Source of the DNA: Gyrodactylus bullatarudis
Taxonomy: Eukaryota > Platyhelminthes > Monogenea > Gyrodactylidea > Gyrodactylidae
Assembly: GCA_012064415.1 (NCBI GenBank)
Contig: SSNU01000063.1
Location: 399,609-463,608 of the forward strand
Direction of reading: 5' to 3'
DNA length: 64,000 bases
Shown here: piece by piece, positions 44,601 through 56,897 of the stretch
How the letters are laid out: each line of letters starts with the position of its first letter
Position numbering within the stretch: the first letter of the stretch is position 1
Notes under the pieces: generated by a model
Database searches by the model: none
Told to the model about the DNA's origin: nothing
The model's input: only the letters and a program-made list of their open reading frames with translations
Made by a program: the position numbers and the translations under genes

Positions 44601-47600
44601 AAATAGATTATTCGAAAACTCTTCTTTATTTGAATAATCATCTAGATTAATAAGATCCCCTTTTTTTACAGAGACCTTTTTCTTAAAAATTTAACCTTGT
44701 ATTCTATATGGATAATGGTTGAGTTGATGACTGACCTGACTGTCTAATTTTTGTGATTCATTTGTGGCAATTTAGATTTTGATCCGGAGCTATAATTTTT
44801 TCAGTGATCTGAAGCTCTTTTGGTTGGGTCTGTCATTATATTAAAAACTCTTATGAACTTATTTTATTATATATTTATTATTTTGTATATATATATTTTT
44901 TTGAAATCATAACATTTATTAAGAGATTAAATTTAACATATAGAATCAGATATACATAATAAAATAAGTTCATAAGAGTTTTTAATATAATGACAGACCC
45001 AACCAAAAGAGCTTCAGATCACTGAAAAAATTATAGCTCCGGATCAAAATCTAAATTGCCACAAATGAATCACGAAAATTAGACAGTCAGGTCACTCATC
45101 AATTTTCGATTTATCAAGATCCTTCAAACTGAGCAGGTCTTACAAAAATTACATGGTAAGTAACGGGTTTCTTGTCTAATTTTTAATCCCAAAATAAATT
45201 CATTCATTTTTAAATCAATAAAAGCTTGAAAAATGGGAATTCTCAAAATAAATATTTTTACAATCTTTTTTTAATTCTCAACTTTATGTATAAACTAGCT
45301 TTATGACAGAAAAGATAGCATATTCTAGCATTCCCAAAAAGGCGTATCCTCTAAAAGTTAAGCAACCATAATAGATAACAAAAAAAATGACAAGATAATC
45401 GATACAAATATAATATTGATAGTTTTCTATTCAAAAAAGATCTTCCAAAACCTGTTGTTACCTATGAGGTTATCACATGCGAAATGAAACCGTGTAATTC
45501 AGGGGCTTGTGTTCAACAAACGATTGACAATGTCAGGTGTATATGTGATAAAGATCATTTAGGGGACTTTTGTGAATATGGTGAGCAGACATTCATGACG
45601 AAATTCGGGGTTAAAAACACAATTTTCTCCGATAATGAATGATAATAAAACCTCTCGAATAAGTGTTTCTTTTTCATTAAGAAATCAACACCTTTAATCT
45701 CTCCTCATTGATTTACACTACTACAAAACCCTTGGAATGGTCGGATACGTTCATTCATGGTGAAATTGAAGACCCCCAGATACGACACTTTAAGTTCTAC
45801 ATTGACACACTGGTGAGTGTATTGAGTACTGCTTAAAAAGACTTTCTCTAATAATACTTTTACAGATGGTTGAGATAATCAATAGGGGATGCTTTCGTCT
45901 TCTCCTCGACACATTCTACAAAGCGACAATGGCCAATTTGAGGCCAGAGTTGTCTTATGACGGCAAGGTAAACTTTACCAGAGTTGACTTGATATTCCAG
46001 CTAAAGTTTCCTGATAAAACTAGTCCTAGAAATTGGCAAAAATACTTTTCAAATTATGAAATTCTTGCTGTTGTTGAACAGGTTTGTTTTTGTATCATAA
46101 TTAGAATTTTGAACTCAACTCTTTTGAAAAGTATTTTTAATTTTAAATTTGTAATAAAAACTAAGAATCTGGATACGGAGATACGCATTCATAATTAAAA
46201 TATTCAATGAGTCCTCTGTTAAAATTGAACAAGTATATAACTTAAGAAATACTTCTTTCGAAGATAACTTCTTACTTTCATTTTACAATTATCTCAACTC
46301 AAAATACAACTTAGCTAACTGTTTGAATTTATACTGAGTAAAATGCATTATGGATCATATAAGATCAAAAGTTGATTACACAAAAACACTTTTGTATCCT
46401 GATCTACATTATTGAGTTTTTACCAGAATGATTACGAATTTTATTTAATGACTTGTTATTCTACCGCCTATCATTATTAATACGAACTAAAACAAAGATT
46501 GAAACTATTTATTTACTAACCGAATCAAGATTTATTACCTATATATTTAATTTTTGTCAATTTCTACGCTTTTGTACAAATTTTATCCATAATTTTTTTT
46601 TCAATACAGATTTTCTAACAAAAAAAATCTCTAGGTGACCGTAAAATACGAAGATCATTTCAGTTAACATTGAGTGACAATTTTTTATTTTATTATTGAC
46701 TTTTCTTGAGTTACCTTAGTGCATTGATTGATAGATATGACTATCTTGGATCAATATTCTGTTTATTTTTTATCAAGATGTGATGAGATAACTATATTTG
46801 GTTTATATGACATTCACTGCATAGCTATCATTCATTCATCTGAAAGGATTTCTTTCTTCTCAGATTGTACACGTATTAAAATTTTCATTTTTTATGCTTA
46901 GAATGATTAAACCTTTGTCTTGAATCCCTGACATTTTTTAATGAAAACATTATATTGAAATTAAATCATCGGATACAGATAAAGGATAATTTTAAAGTAA
47001 TGAATAAGGTTTTTATAAAGTCCGAGCAAATGAATGCTGTACAGTGTACACTGATTCAATGCACATCAGCAGAATACGGTTCAAGAACCACTTTTTTTCA
47101 GCTGATTTCAATGGAAGCTAGGAGCAGAAATCAGTTGATTCTCTAGTTCAAAAGTTTATCTCACAGAAACATGGCTAAGCTTTATTAAACATAAAAAGTC
47201 TCATTATCAGAAGACTTATCCAGTCACATGAAGATTAGAGTAAAGAATAGATTTTGTGTCGTCAAGCTTAGACACATAATACAGATCTCAAGTCATAAAG
47301 CTTATCAGAATCCCTCAAGTAAATGTCTAATAATAATAGTTATAATTAATTTAAATCTATCAAATTTAGATTTAAAAAAATAATTTTATATAAATTAATT
47401 TATATATAAATATCCTAGTATAATCTTAAAACCAGTACAAAACTTGTTAATTTTAACTGTTAGTATTTTTTCTTATTAAGAAGTTTCAAGATACTATCAC
47501 TAGAATAGGTCATATTTTTTCAAATACTTTCAGATATTTTAAGAATTTTTTGGTTCAAATTTTGTGGCTCTAAAATTTTTAGGGTAAAATAGACCATTTT

Positions 47601-48755
47601 TGGAATAGATCAACAGGCCAAGCGATGAGGAATCATTTCGTGTTGATGAGATAACTCCAATTGAAGTGATCGATTACCATCTTCGCTTCGGTCTCATGAG
47701 GTATTTGAATTATCTAGAGATCTACTCTGGCTTCATGTACCTACATCCTGAAATAATGACAGACTGGGATCAGAGAGTTTGGAAGGAAAAACCGTTGTAT
47801 CTGAGCATCTTTAATACTCTCAGTCTTGAGACTGCAAAGAAAATCAGTCTTGCAGGAAATATCACAGAACCTTTCACCATTCTTGGTTAGTTCATTACGT
47901 TTCTATTTTTTATTATCTTGTGACAGGAGTAAAACTCAACTTTTTCTTAAAATTGCAATCTTCCTTGGAGAGGTGATCATCATAAATTAACTTTTAATTC
48001 TTTCTTATCAACAAAGAATAGCAACTGTAAATCTCTCTCGTGATTGAAATGACTTGTGCCACTTATCGATTTTCTCTGTGCATAATTTCGTTCTGACACC
48101 TCTTTGTTAAAAGTTTCTTATGATAAAATTAGTTTTAGTTTCATTCTTAGTTTACTGTTTCCACTCAAGAATCTTTTTAAAATTAAATCTATCTGATCGA
48201 CTCCGATTTTTCAAAGTGAACAGTTTTTAATTAAAGAGTATTTAATGAGGTAGAAATCCAAAAATTAAATATATTATTTTATCTTTTTTGTAGTTATAAT
48301 TCATCATTATACTTTCAAGTATATGGGTTTTATTTAAAATATTTAACAAAAGATATAGATGAATGTGCAATGGGCAAGACAGAGTGTGACGAAGCCTCAG
48401 TATGCATAAACGACCCTGGCTTCTACCATTGTGATTGTCACAGTTACAAAATTGTCAATGCCAACATAGAGAAGCCGGGGACGATTTGTAAAAGTATGTA
48501 TGCTCATTTTTTCTGGTTTAAGGATAAGTCCAATGAATTCTTATCTGGAAAGCCTCTAGTTTCCTAATCGTTTTGTCGATCATTGCCGTATGGATTGTTG
48601 TCTACAGTCTAACTCTGACTGTTGTCATTTGGATGGGGCGTAATCAGATCCTTGTTTGCCGACGGAGTCTTGTGAAGGAAATCAACTTGAAATTGAGATT
48701 GGAAGATCTATTCAGTTCGAGAGTGAGACAAAAGGATTCACAATTTATCATCTAA
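41682..48755 (+). CDS. EGF-repeat type I membrane protein, 12 exons
   Basis: 969 residues by exon joining: 41682-42339, 42372-42511, 42567-42618, 42946-43111, 43139-43524, 43586-43993, 45440-45580, 45682-45812, 45866-46081, 47609-47885, 48359-48497, 48560-48755; all phases agree. It begins with a signal peptide (MKCFLIYSVIVFIPQLES). About 390 residues without recognised domain follow, then an EGF-like Cys module (CDCQFPYGGEYC), calcium-binding EGF modules (DVNECENG, about residue 518; DINECSETNLC), an EGF in exon 7 (CNSGACVQQ, CICDKDHLGDFC), a 200-residue segment and a last EGF (DECAMGKTECDE). A single membrane helix (about residues 907-932: LIVLSIIAVWIVVYSLTLTV) and a basic cytoplasmic tail end it. 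Probably a cell-surface adhesion or receptor protein. Introns range from 27 nt (43112-43138) to 1.5 kb. Confidence 0.85.
43994..45439. other. Intron 6 of the EGF gene, repeat-rich
   Basis: Contains the hairpin element at 44723-45102. It also has a direct repeat pair, about 44438-44500 and 44897-44955 (shared TTTTTTGAAATCATAACATT and GAGATTAAATTTAACATA). Confidence 0.5.
44723..45102. mobile_element. Hairpin MITE with 150-bp arms
   Basis: Arms at about 44723-44875 and 44955-45102 are inverted copies (shared: CTGACCTGACTGTCTAATTT, AATTTAGATTTTGATCCGGA, CTTTTGGTTGGGTCTGTCAT). Non-coding; sits in an intron of the EGF gene. Confidence 0.7.
46082..47608. other. Intron 9 of the EGF gene
   Basis: About 1.5 kb, AT-rich. 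Contains the decayed repeat near 46165-46320 shared with 12980-13140. No other feature. Confidence 0.4.
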
Positions 48756-48839
48756 TGTATTTATTATTATTCAATAGAAAAAAAATCTGTATTATATAAT
48801 TCTTTAAAAGTTTTTTAATGCATTTAGTAGCGGAGAATG

Positions 48840-50318
48840 TTAATTGGGCATAAAAATCATCATAATTAATGGAATGAAAAGGTTGTCAACATGGCCAATA
48901 TACGCCTCTGTAACAGTACCCATGAATATGCCTAATAGGCCAGAAACAAATTGTACTGACCAATAGTCAGGATAAAGGAATGACCAAAATAACACCTGAG
49001 AAATAAATGAGGCAGCGGTGCCAGAATAGGTTTTTTCATTGTAAGGCAATCGTAAGCCTCCAACGGCAATGCCAATGATGGAAGCAAAACTATCGCCAAT
49101 TCCAATTCCGAGTAGGCCACTCCAAACTGAAGAAGCAGCTAAAAAAGTGAAGAGATGAATATAAAATCAATTTACTCTGTAGACTTTCACTCGGCATCAT
49201 CGGGATTGTCAACCAAAGGGGAAGGCAAAATGCCAAAAGTAAAGATATTGGTGTGAACAAGAGATCAGTAGGATCACGGGAATCAGTAAACTTTCGCAAG
49301 AAGTAAACCAAATCAGGATAAATGTCTGACTGTTTGTCATTAATGATCCATTGAACTAGCAATAATGCCATCAGGACAATGTAAGACACATCTGAGAGAA
49401 ATAAAGGGTCCAATTTTATGCCAAAGTAGTAGATGGCAACAAGGAAGAAATGAAAGACTTTCCTTGCTGTCATTTTCTTTAGAAAAGTATCCAATTTTAT
49501 AAATACCATGGCAATGAGGAATATGGACAACAAAAGAGTACAAAATATCCAGTATTTCAATAGAAATATTTGATTCTTGCTTATCAACATGTAGTAGGAG
49601 AAAATTTTTTCTGAAATTAAAATGGTTGAGTAGGAGAGAAACATGGACATTGTCAAAACATTCAAGGGCATCTTGAAATAATGAATAAGGGAAAATATGA
49701 GAAAGAATACCATAAAAGTATTACTCTGGGTAATTCCGATAGTCATAATTTGAGAGAGGACTATAGACTCTGGGTATGTAAAGGCGTTGGGAAATGCTTT
49801 TAGCAAACTATCGAGCAACAAGCAAAATACAACAATTTGGTGAATGGATATTGGAAAATTGGCAAATATAAATAAAAAATTGATATGAACAATTCCACAA
49901 AGCTTGTAGGATGATTCAGACAACAGGAGAGAGTTTGCTGTCAGAGTAGCTGTAAAAATATTGCTAGCCAACTCATTCTTGTTACACTTGGCAAGGAATA
50001 GAGGAACAAGAATCGTTGACCAGAGAGAAAGATCATCATTACGAAGATAGCTGTAAATTTGAAGTTTATATCTATCAATTTTAGTATGGACGAGTTCGAT
50101 GATTATGAAGAAAACTAGTTCTACGAGAAGAACAGTTTTATAATCGTTTATAGATTCTATTTGACTAGATAAGAGAGCGAAAACAAGATTGTACGAGCAG
50201 ATGATACTTGCCAGAATCTAAAAGTTAAATAAAATAGATTACTGAGGGAGATGTACTGAAATCTTTTCTCTTAAGAGTAGGTATTTTCATTTTCACAAAA
50301 CTTTCATACTTTTGTCAT
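48840..50318 (-). CDS. Dolichol kinase
   Basis: ER multi-pass enzyme that phosphorylates dolichol with CTP, giving the lipid carrier for N-glycans and other glycans. Exons: 49176-50217 and 48840-49138, joined by a 37-nt intron; a short first exon MTK at 50310-50318 is inferred. About 447-450 residues in these two exons, slightly below the usual 500-540. The diagnostic C-terminal part is clear: GIGIGDSFASIIG (CTP-binding region), LPYNEKTYSGTAASFISQ and GTVTEAYIGHVDNLFIPL, matching the family GDTVAS, KTFEGT and EAYTTQIDN blocks. The N-terminal two thirds are a long series of hydrophobic helices. The long open frame has no ATG near its start, which is why an extra exon is proposed. Convergent with the EGF gene, 84 bp apart. 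Confidence 0.88.
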
Positions 50319-52519
50319 AATGAAACAAAATGCTCACGAGCTTATATGATAGTGGTTAATATTTTTATCTTTTGGTTTAAATTTTAATTTTAAATTTGAA
50401 AATTAGTAATTTAAAATACAAATAAAGTCAATATTATTGACTGCATCCATCCCAATTATCAACCCTCAGTGAGGGTCCCTCACTAAATACGAACAAACAA
50501 GTACTAAACAAAGCAAAAAAAATACACGATAAAACTTCAAGAAAAAAATAACAAACACCTCAATACGCCGATTGATTCTTCAAGAAAGTCCGATGCAAAT
50601 GTTATTTCACCAGTAACATTTTGTGATAAAGCCAACCTTAAGGATATGCCTTCTCAAATCACTTATTCTACTACACCTAGATTATGGTTCAGGAATCCTT
50701 TGTAATCTCCCTATTATAGGGACCCTATAGGACCTATAGTATACAGCCAAAAAACTGGAGAGAATGTCTATCTAAGTTCATGTTACGGCCCTCTATCTTA
50801 CAAAGAATTATAATTATAATGGATACTCAATTCTCTCACTCCGGATAAGATCCAGGATTGACCTTTCTATTTTTAAAAACAAAAAGATTTCAGATATTTG
50901 TATTTATCTATTGACTTATGTACCAGAAAATCACAACTATTATTTCTCTAATTTCTTCAAATAAAAAATCTACAGTAGTACATAAACACTCAATCAATCA
51001 GACTGGAAACACAATTTAAAAATTTATTTTAATCAACTCTCATATCCCATATTATTTCTGCATCTTTTCACCAGTATTATCATTCCACGAGGAAAATCAA
51101 GATATGAATTCGCTAAACTCTTAAACCACGAAACTAGCCTCAAACCCAAGCCATAAATCATCTTTTTATTTACAAACCTTTGACAACTAGTACTTCAATG
51201 CTCAAAGCAACACGGAAACCCTTCAATCCACCTCTCTTTCCACTAACACTAATTCAATAAAAATAGAATTATGAGTCTTCAATTTATACTTTGATATCAT
51301 TCTGTTTTTTTATACACTAAATCAAACCAAATTCTAATAACACAATCATCGCTCAAACCAAATCACCTTGATTCGGATATACAGAATCAATTCGGTCTCT
51401 CTCCTCAATCCGCAATGAAAAGTCAAAGGTTATTGAATAATATTATTCAATGAATAACCGTTTTTCTTTTCTGAATACCAAGGCAGGTGAGATTCCATTC
51501 TGAAAAAAATTATTCATGCATTATTAGAAAACATGATTTTTTCTCTCTAAACTGATAAAAACTGCTTTTTGTCATTCAATTATGAAAAGGAATGCTTTAC
51601 AATAGAAGCTGATTATCAGCTGCTGATAGGAAATCTTTAAAAAATTATCGATTTAATTAAGAAGTGCATTTGTCATTTAAATTAATTTTTGTATTTTTGA
51701 TTTTGATTTAACTGTAACTGTTATGATTTTGTACTCCTAGCTGTTTTTTGATAAGAGAAACTCATGAAATTTCTCAAAGAATTTTGATTTTCGCTTAACT
51801 AAGAATTATAGGCTCAAGATTGATGAAACTCTTTTGCTTTACCCATGAAAATCGATTATAATCACTTCTTCTCCTCTACCCCAAAGTGGCTCAATATGTG
51901 TAAAATTTGAAGAAGAATGTCATTTACTTGCGAGTGAAGAGGGGCTTTAATCCAACTGGCTGGCTGGTAATTATGTTTTCGACTCGATATTTTGATGTAA
52001 AATCAAGCCCAATCGAGAAAAAAGACTTCAAGCTATTGGAAAGCTTAAGACCCGCCTTGATTTTCTCTCAAAAGTCTATTTTCAGTCTACCCCTATATTC
52101 AATGAGTAAATTATTTTTAAATCTCATAAAATTTTCATAGCATCCCGAGTCGGGATTCCCGACGGTATCTACAAGCCAACTAGTGATCTTTCAAGAGGAG
52201 ATGTCTGCTCAAAACTGCAGGATCGACAGACTTAATGGCCCTGGATTTGGAGGCTGCGATCAATTTGATTAGCCGACTCAGATTCACGGAGAGAATATCT
52301 ATTTGAACTAAGTCCTAGAAACGTCCTAATCACCAAAACCCTAATAACGACCCTCGATATAATATCAAAGCTGACTCATATCACTGGTAGCATTGCAAGT
52401 GAATTGGAAAATTGTACATTTAAAAGCTGTTAGTTTGATGTTAGATACATTGCTTCATTTTATTTAAAAAATATACATATCACTATTATCGTTGAACCAG
52501 ATTTGCATCTTTTTTCTTC
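50319..52519. other. Intergenic, LINE-derived
   Basis: Contains the repeat at 50475-50905 and further C/A-rich sequence to about 51330 that may be the same element. Beyond 51400 nothing was recognised. Confidence 0.4.
50475..50905 (+). repeat. Dispersed repeat, empty form
   Basis: Near-identical to 55187-56553 minus a 934-bp insertion. Shared blocks include CTCACTAAATACGAACAAAC, AACAAACACCTCAATACGCC and ATAGTATACAGCCAAAAAAC. Because the other copy directly follows a LINE reverse transcriptase fragment, it is probably a 3' part of that element. Confidence 0.8.
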
Positions 52520-53521
52520 TTACTTTGATAATTCGGGCTTCTCATATGGGAAATAGCTATACTGGATTGTAGCCACGATAACGAGGAATGACCCAAAAAT
52601 GACATTGTAATCCAGTTCAAAGTGAAAGAATAAGAAGCTTAAGACAAAATTTATAACAATTGATATTGAAGTTGCATAGCTTTTCAGTATTGTATCAGCT
52701 TATTTGACAACAGCTCCAACAATCAGACCCCCAGCGGACTGAAGAAGAATTACAACCCAAACCAATGAGTCATAGCCGTGAAAGAAGCCTTTTTCACGTA
52801 TCTCTTGCCCATCTTTAACAAAGCATGAAATCAGTCCAGTGAATAAACCAATAAATGACAACTGAATATTTCTCAGGGCGACAGATTTTTTTGATCCTTT
52901 GAGAAGCTTTTCAAAATACACTCCAGCAGCCCCTGAGATTATACAGGCAAGTAGGACTGAAATTATGCCAAGGAAAAAGTTCATCTTTACATCTTCAACT
53001 ACTTTTTTAGTTGAACTGATGCCTAAAAAGTCAACATTCGTTGCGGCTACACCTAGAAACAAAAGGAATAAAGACGTCCATTGATGACTACTGAGAAGTT
53101 TATTGAGGATAATTCTTGAAAATAGAGCTGTGGTTAAAATTCTGAGCTGATACGACACTTGAAAGACAGCAGGACTGAGATTTGTATAGGGAACGTATAA
53201 CAAATTATTTTGAATCATGTAGAGAACTCCAGGTATAAGAATGAGTAAGTTATCCTTTGGGTCTTCGATAATCTGAGACTTTAGGCATTGCGTAAACTTA
53301 TTGAGAGTTTTCCCCTCTTCATAAAACACTATGAAAAGGCATAGAATAAACTTGACAACCTCGCTCATGACAACAGCTGATGTTGAGTAAAAGAGGTCTC
53401 CTGGCCGCCTACGAACATATGATATTGTCATTACTACTAAAACATTTTGCAGTGTCAAAAGAACAAGAACAATGTACTTGACTTCCATATTTGAAGTCAT
53501 CTTTCTGAAAAATTCTTTCAT
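52520..53521 (-). pseudogene. UDP-GlcNAc transporter (SLC35A3-like) with in-frame stop
   Basis: Golgi nucleotide-sugar transporter of the SLC35A group, which exchanges UDP-N-acetylglucosamine for UMP. Single exon, ATG at 53521. Family blocks: LTLQNVLVVMTISYVRR, MSEVVKFILCLF, YMIQNNLLYVPYTNLSPAVF, YQLRILTTALFSRIIL, QWTSLFLLFLGV, AAGVYFEKLLKGS, GGLIVGAVVK. Directly after VVK the codon is TAA (52700-52702). The frame then continues without a further stop as ADTILKSYATSISIVINF and on to a natural end at 52520. In relatives the TAA position is the Tyr of KYADNI. So one base change cuts off the last 59 residues (about two helices). No splice alternative restores the frame. It may be a recent pseudogene, a sequencing error or readthrough. 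Confidence 0.85.
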
Positions 53522-54606
53522 TTATTTATAATAAAAAGTTAATCGTATTAACTATTATTATATTATAAGTATTATAGTATTATACTTCAAGTATACATTT
53601 TCGAAATCTTGCTATTTTATTAAGAAACTTCTGTTGTAAATGTTTTTGTTAAGTCATGGCGCGAGATAAGAAAGAGTTTATCTGATAAACTATCATCGAG
53701 ATAACTGTTACCAGGTAAAAGTATCTAGTTAGTTTCCAGCATTTGAAGATATATTCGATGAGAAACCTTTTATATATCATTTGAAATTCTCGTAGTCTTT
53801 CAGTGCCGAGGAAACCCTGAAGATAAAAAACTGTAAATTCCTTGCGATATCCCTGTCGGAACATCGAAAAAGCTGGAACGCATTCAGTTTATCTATCTCA
53901 GATCACGTTTTGGTCCTCTACTTTATAATGATATATTGGATCGTGCTAAAGTTTTTCCTCTCTGGCTCAGACGCATCGCTGCCTCGGCTTTCCTGTGCTC
54001 CAAATACGCTCCTCAATCTAATGGCCATTTCAACTTGCGATCAAAAAGAGGATACTCCATTTTGCTTCATTTTTCCGCCCCCTTCGCACGAGATTTCAGA
54101 TTAACTTCACTCACTTTAATGACTTAAAAACATTGCCAATATTTGTTCATATTTACTATCATTTGTACCAGATTTTTTGTTAGAAAACGTAATTTATTTA
54201 GTAGAATCTCGAGGTAAAGATAAAATTTATACAAATATGAATCTTAGTTATTGATGAGGTTTAATAAAATAATTCGAGTTTACACCTGATGTTGGCGGAA
54301 TTAGCATGTAAAGAAAGGCGCATATGTTGCGAATTTGCAAACCAGAGAGGCAGTATATACAATCAATGTTGAAACTGGTATTCAGGACAAGAGTGTTGTT
54401 GAGAAGCCATGTGAACTGGTAAGGTATGGGAATGGCGAGAGTTCTATGCATTGAATCTGGAGAGAAATAGAGAGGGCAAGTCTGCGAGTCCAGAGAGGAA
54501 AGAGCTGAGCCTTAGCTAGCAGGATACGGTAAGAGAAAAGGCGAAGAAATCAGGTACCAAATAATCATGATATGTCATAACAGTGAAAATTGTGACTTGA
54601 AGCGCA
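53522..54606. other. Intergenic, nothing assigned
   Basis: Less AT-rich in 53900-54110 and 54400-54600 than surroundings, suggesting decayed mobile-element coding sequence, but no family similarity is visible. Confidence 0.3.
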
Positions 54607-55197
54607 GTGTCGACAGACTCGAGAGTAGTAATCGATCCCTTCAGTCAGCTTTGCCATCTCCAACAGCTATTTATCAATACAGTCAACCAGAATGGTAAAA
54701 GAAAATTCGTCGAAATAGAAAAATCCTTTGACAGACTCCCATTTTCAGTTATTCAAGCCTTTTTAACAAAATTTAATGTCAATCCATACATAATCAGACT
54801 TACCATGGCCTTTCTCTCTAATAGGAAACAAAGGGTTATTTTCAATGGGAAACTGTCATCCTCTGCCTTAAGAAGTTCCTGTGTGCCGCAAGTTTCTATT
54901 ATCGACCGATTCATATTTAATTTGATCTTCTCCAGTGTTACACCCTCAAGCCCATCAATAAGATACTTTAAGTATGCTGATGAAATTAAAATCCTCATTA
55001 AAATCGAAAATAGTCTGACTTTTATAATAAACAAAATGCAAAACCTTGAAAGTACTCTGAGCAATATTGGCCTCAAAATTAATCACAAAAAGACCAAAAT
55101 CATGCTGCTTAATAGTACAATATCTCCAAATGACTCTTTTCCCTATGACCTTGTCCCTTCCATCAAGGATCTAAACACCTCAATCAACCCTCACTAA
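54607..55197 (+). pseudogene. LINE reverse transcriptase fragment, degenerate
   Basis: Non-LTR retrotransposon reverse transcriptase remnant. Visible motifs are KSFDRLPFSVIQAFL (motif A, usual form KAFDRVPH), VPQVSIIDRFIFNL (motif B, usual PQGSILGPILFN) and RYFKYADEIKIL (motif C, usual KYADD; second Asp is Glu). The loss of PQGS and the YADE active site show it is dead. N-terminal endonuclease and the rest are absent or unrecognisable. The dispersed repeat beginning at 55187 follows directly, so both probably belong to one element. Confidence 0.75.
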
Positions 55198-55449
55198 ATA
55201 CGAACAAACAAGTACTAAACAAAGCAAAAAAAATACACGATAAAACTTCAAGAAAAAAATAACAAACACCTCAATACGCCGATTGATTCTTCAAGAAAGT
55301 CCGATGCAAATGTTATTTCACCAGTAACATTTTGTGATAAAGCCAACCTTAAGGATATGCCTTCTCAAATCACTTATTCTACTACACCTAGATTATGGTT
55401 CAGGAATCCTTTGTAATCTCCCTATTATAGGGACCCTATAGGACCTATA

Positions 55450-56383
55450 TACCTTTTGCAGGTCATTTTGACAGAAAGTGTTGAACAAACTGCTAGATAA
55501 TTTTTTTCGTTTTACAAGACGTTAAAAGGGGGGTTTATTTATACATGTATGTCTCAACGTAAATTTTTAAGGTCAAACGTTAAACTCACTCTGATTGGTT
55601 AAAGCTTTCAAACAAATTTTTTCTAACCTTCTTAGTACATTATGTCTACTACGCTAGGGAATGATGGCTAAACAAGAGGAAGCTTGAAAAAAGACAGTTT
55701 ATCAAAGACTATCTCATTTGTTTGAAGGAAAAATGTCTTAATGATGGTCTTTTTGCCTGTACTCTCGTAATTGACAATGCTCGATGTCATTCAAATTGTG
55801 AAGAGGTGCTGGTTGATGATGATTTTAAAATTATAAGGCTAGCTCCTTATTCCTACCTAATAAATCCAATTGAAAAGGTTTGGAGCACATTTAAAAGGCA
55901 AGTAAAAAGCTATTGCCTATTCAAAGTAAAAAAAGTATTTGAATGAGAAAAGACAGAATATTATTGATTATTCAAGAACTGGAGCCTCCAGTCTGGAGGT
56001 GATCTTCCAAAATGTGAATACAACAAGAATTTTAGAAATTGGGGCTGGACAAGCTATAAGACAGATATCCCCAGCTACAATTTCTGAATGTGCCATACAT
56101 ATTCAAAAATATTTTCCTATTATCATGAATAAACAAGATTTAATCGAATAAATAATGTTCTCAAATTGAATTATAAACTTTCTTTTTGATTTGAGTTTAT
56201 TTTTTGGTCACAGTACTGTTTATTAATCCGTCATACCATTAATTATATATCATGATGGACTGTTTTACATAAACTTCTATGTAATTACACTACATTTATA
56301 CTTCATTTTGTATATCTTTATAATGAAAACAATTATCTAGCACTTTGTTCAACACTTTCTCTAAAAATGACCTGCAAAAGGTA
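55450..56383 (+). mobile_element. Tc1/mariner-superfamily element, 934 bp, with TA duplication
   Basis: Ends are inverted repeats, TACCTTTTGCAGGTCATTTT on the left and the reverse on the right, extended by AAAGTGTTGAACAAA. Both ends abut TA, and the empty site in the copy at 50475-50905 (CCTATAGTATAC) has a single TA, so the insertion and the 2-bp target duplication are directly demonstrated. It carries only the C-terminal half of a transposase. Confidence 0.92.
55722..56151 (+). pseudogene. DDE transposase C-terminal half (Tc1/mariner type)
   Basis: Two overlapping frames (55722-55946 and 55939-56151). The first holds TLVIDNARCHSN (second catalytic Asp) and LAPYSYLINPIEKVWSTFK (third catalytic acidic residue in NPIE; usual form PYSPxLNPIE). 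The helix-turn-helix DNA-binding N-terminus and the first Asp are missing from the 934-bp element, and a frame change joins the two parts. Non-functional alone. Confidence 0.8.
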
Positions 56384-56557
56384 TAGTATACAGCCAAAAA
56401 ACTGGAGAGAATGTCTATCTAAGTTCATGTTACGGCCCTCTATCTTACAAAGAATTATAATTATAATGGATACTCAATTCTCCCACTCCGGATAAGATCC
56501 AGGATTGACCTTTCTATTTTTAAAAACAAAAAGATTTCAGATATTTGTATTTTCCTA

Positions 56558-56897
56558 AGCCAAATTGGGAAACACTTCACTTTGGGCACAGCGAAAAATT
56601 CGATTCAGAGGGGAGTTTCGCGTTAGCCAATGAGAATCAACCAAAAACCTGAGTGCCTCAGAAATAAGCCCTGTATGGTTAGGCAATGCTCAATGTACCT
56701 CAAGTGAAGTATGGAGCATAGTATTCGGGGATTTGTATACAATCATAGAGTCGAATAGACTCAATAGAGAAAAGAATAGCACTCAATAGGAAATGTATGA
56801 CACTCAGGTATCTGGTTGATTCTCATTGGCTAACGCGAAACTCCCCCCTGAATCGAATTTTTTGCTGTACCCAAAGTGAAGTGTTACCCCAAATTCG
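56558..56897. mobile_element. MITE with 100-bp inverted arms
   Basis: Arms at about 56558-56660 and 56795-56897 are inverted copies (shared: AACACTTCACTTTGGG, AAAAATTCGATTCAG, GGGAGTTTCGCGTTAGCCAA, TGAGAATCAACCA). Non-coding. It begins a few bases after the end of the dispersed repeat. Confidence 0.75.

Larger units (their letters stand above)
55187..56553 (+). repeat. Dispersed repeat, form interrupted by a mariner-type element
   Basis: Second copy of 50475-50905. Outside the insertion I see very few differences over 430 bp (for example CTCCCACTCC versus CTCTCACTCC). The point of interruption is at CCTATA. Confidence 0.8.

Noticed and set aside
52700..52702. Altered genetic code with TAA as tyrosine
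   Set aside because: All other genes here end at normal TAA, TAG or TGA stops, and no other internal TAA is needed.
52668..52710. A short intron removing the stop in the transporter gene
   Set aside because: No GT/AG pair around the TAA leaves the conserved downstream frame intact; candidate introns shift the frame.
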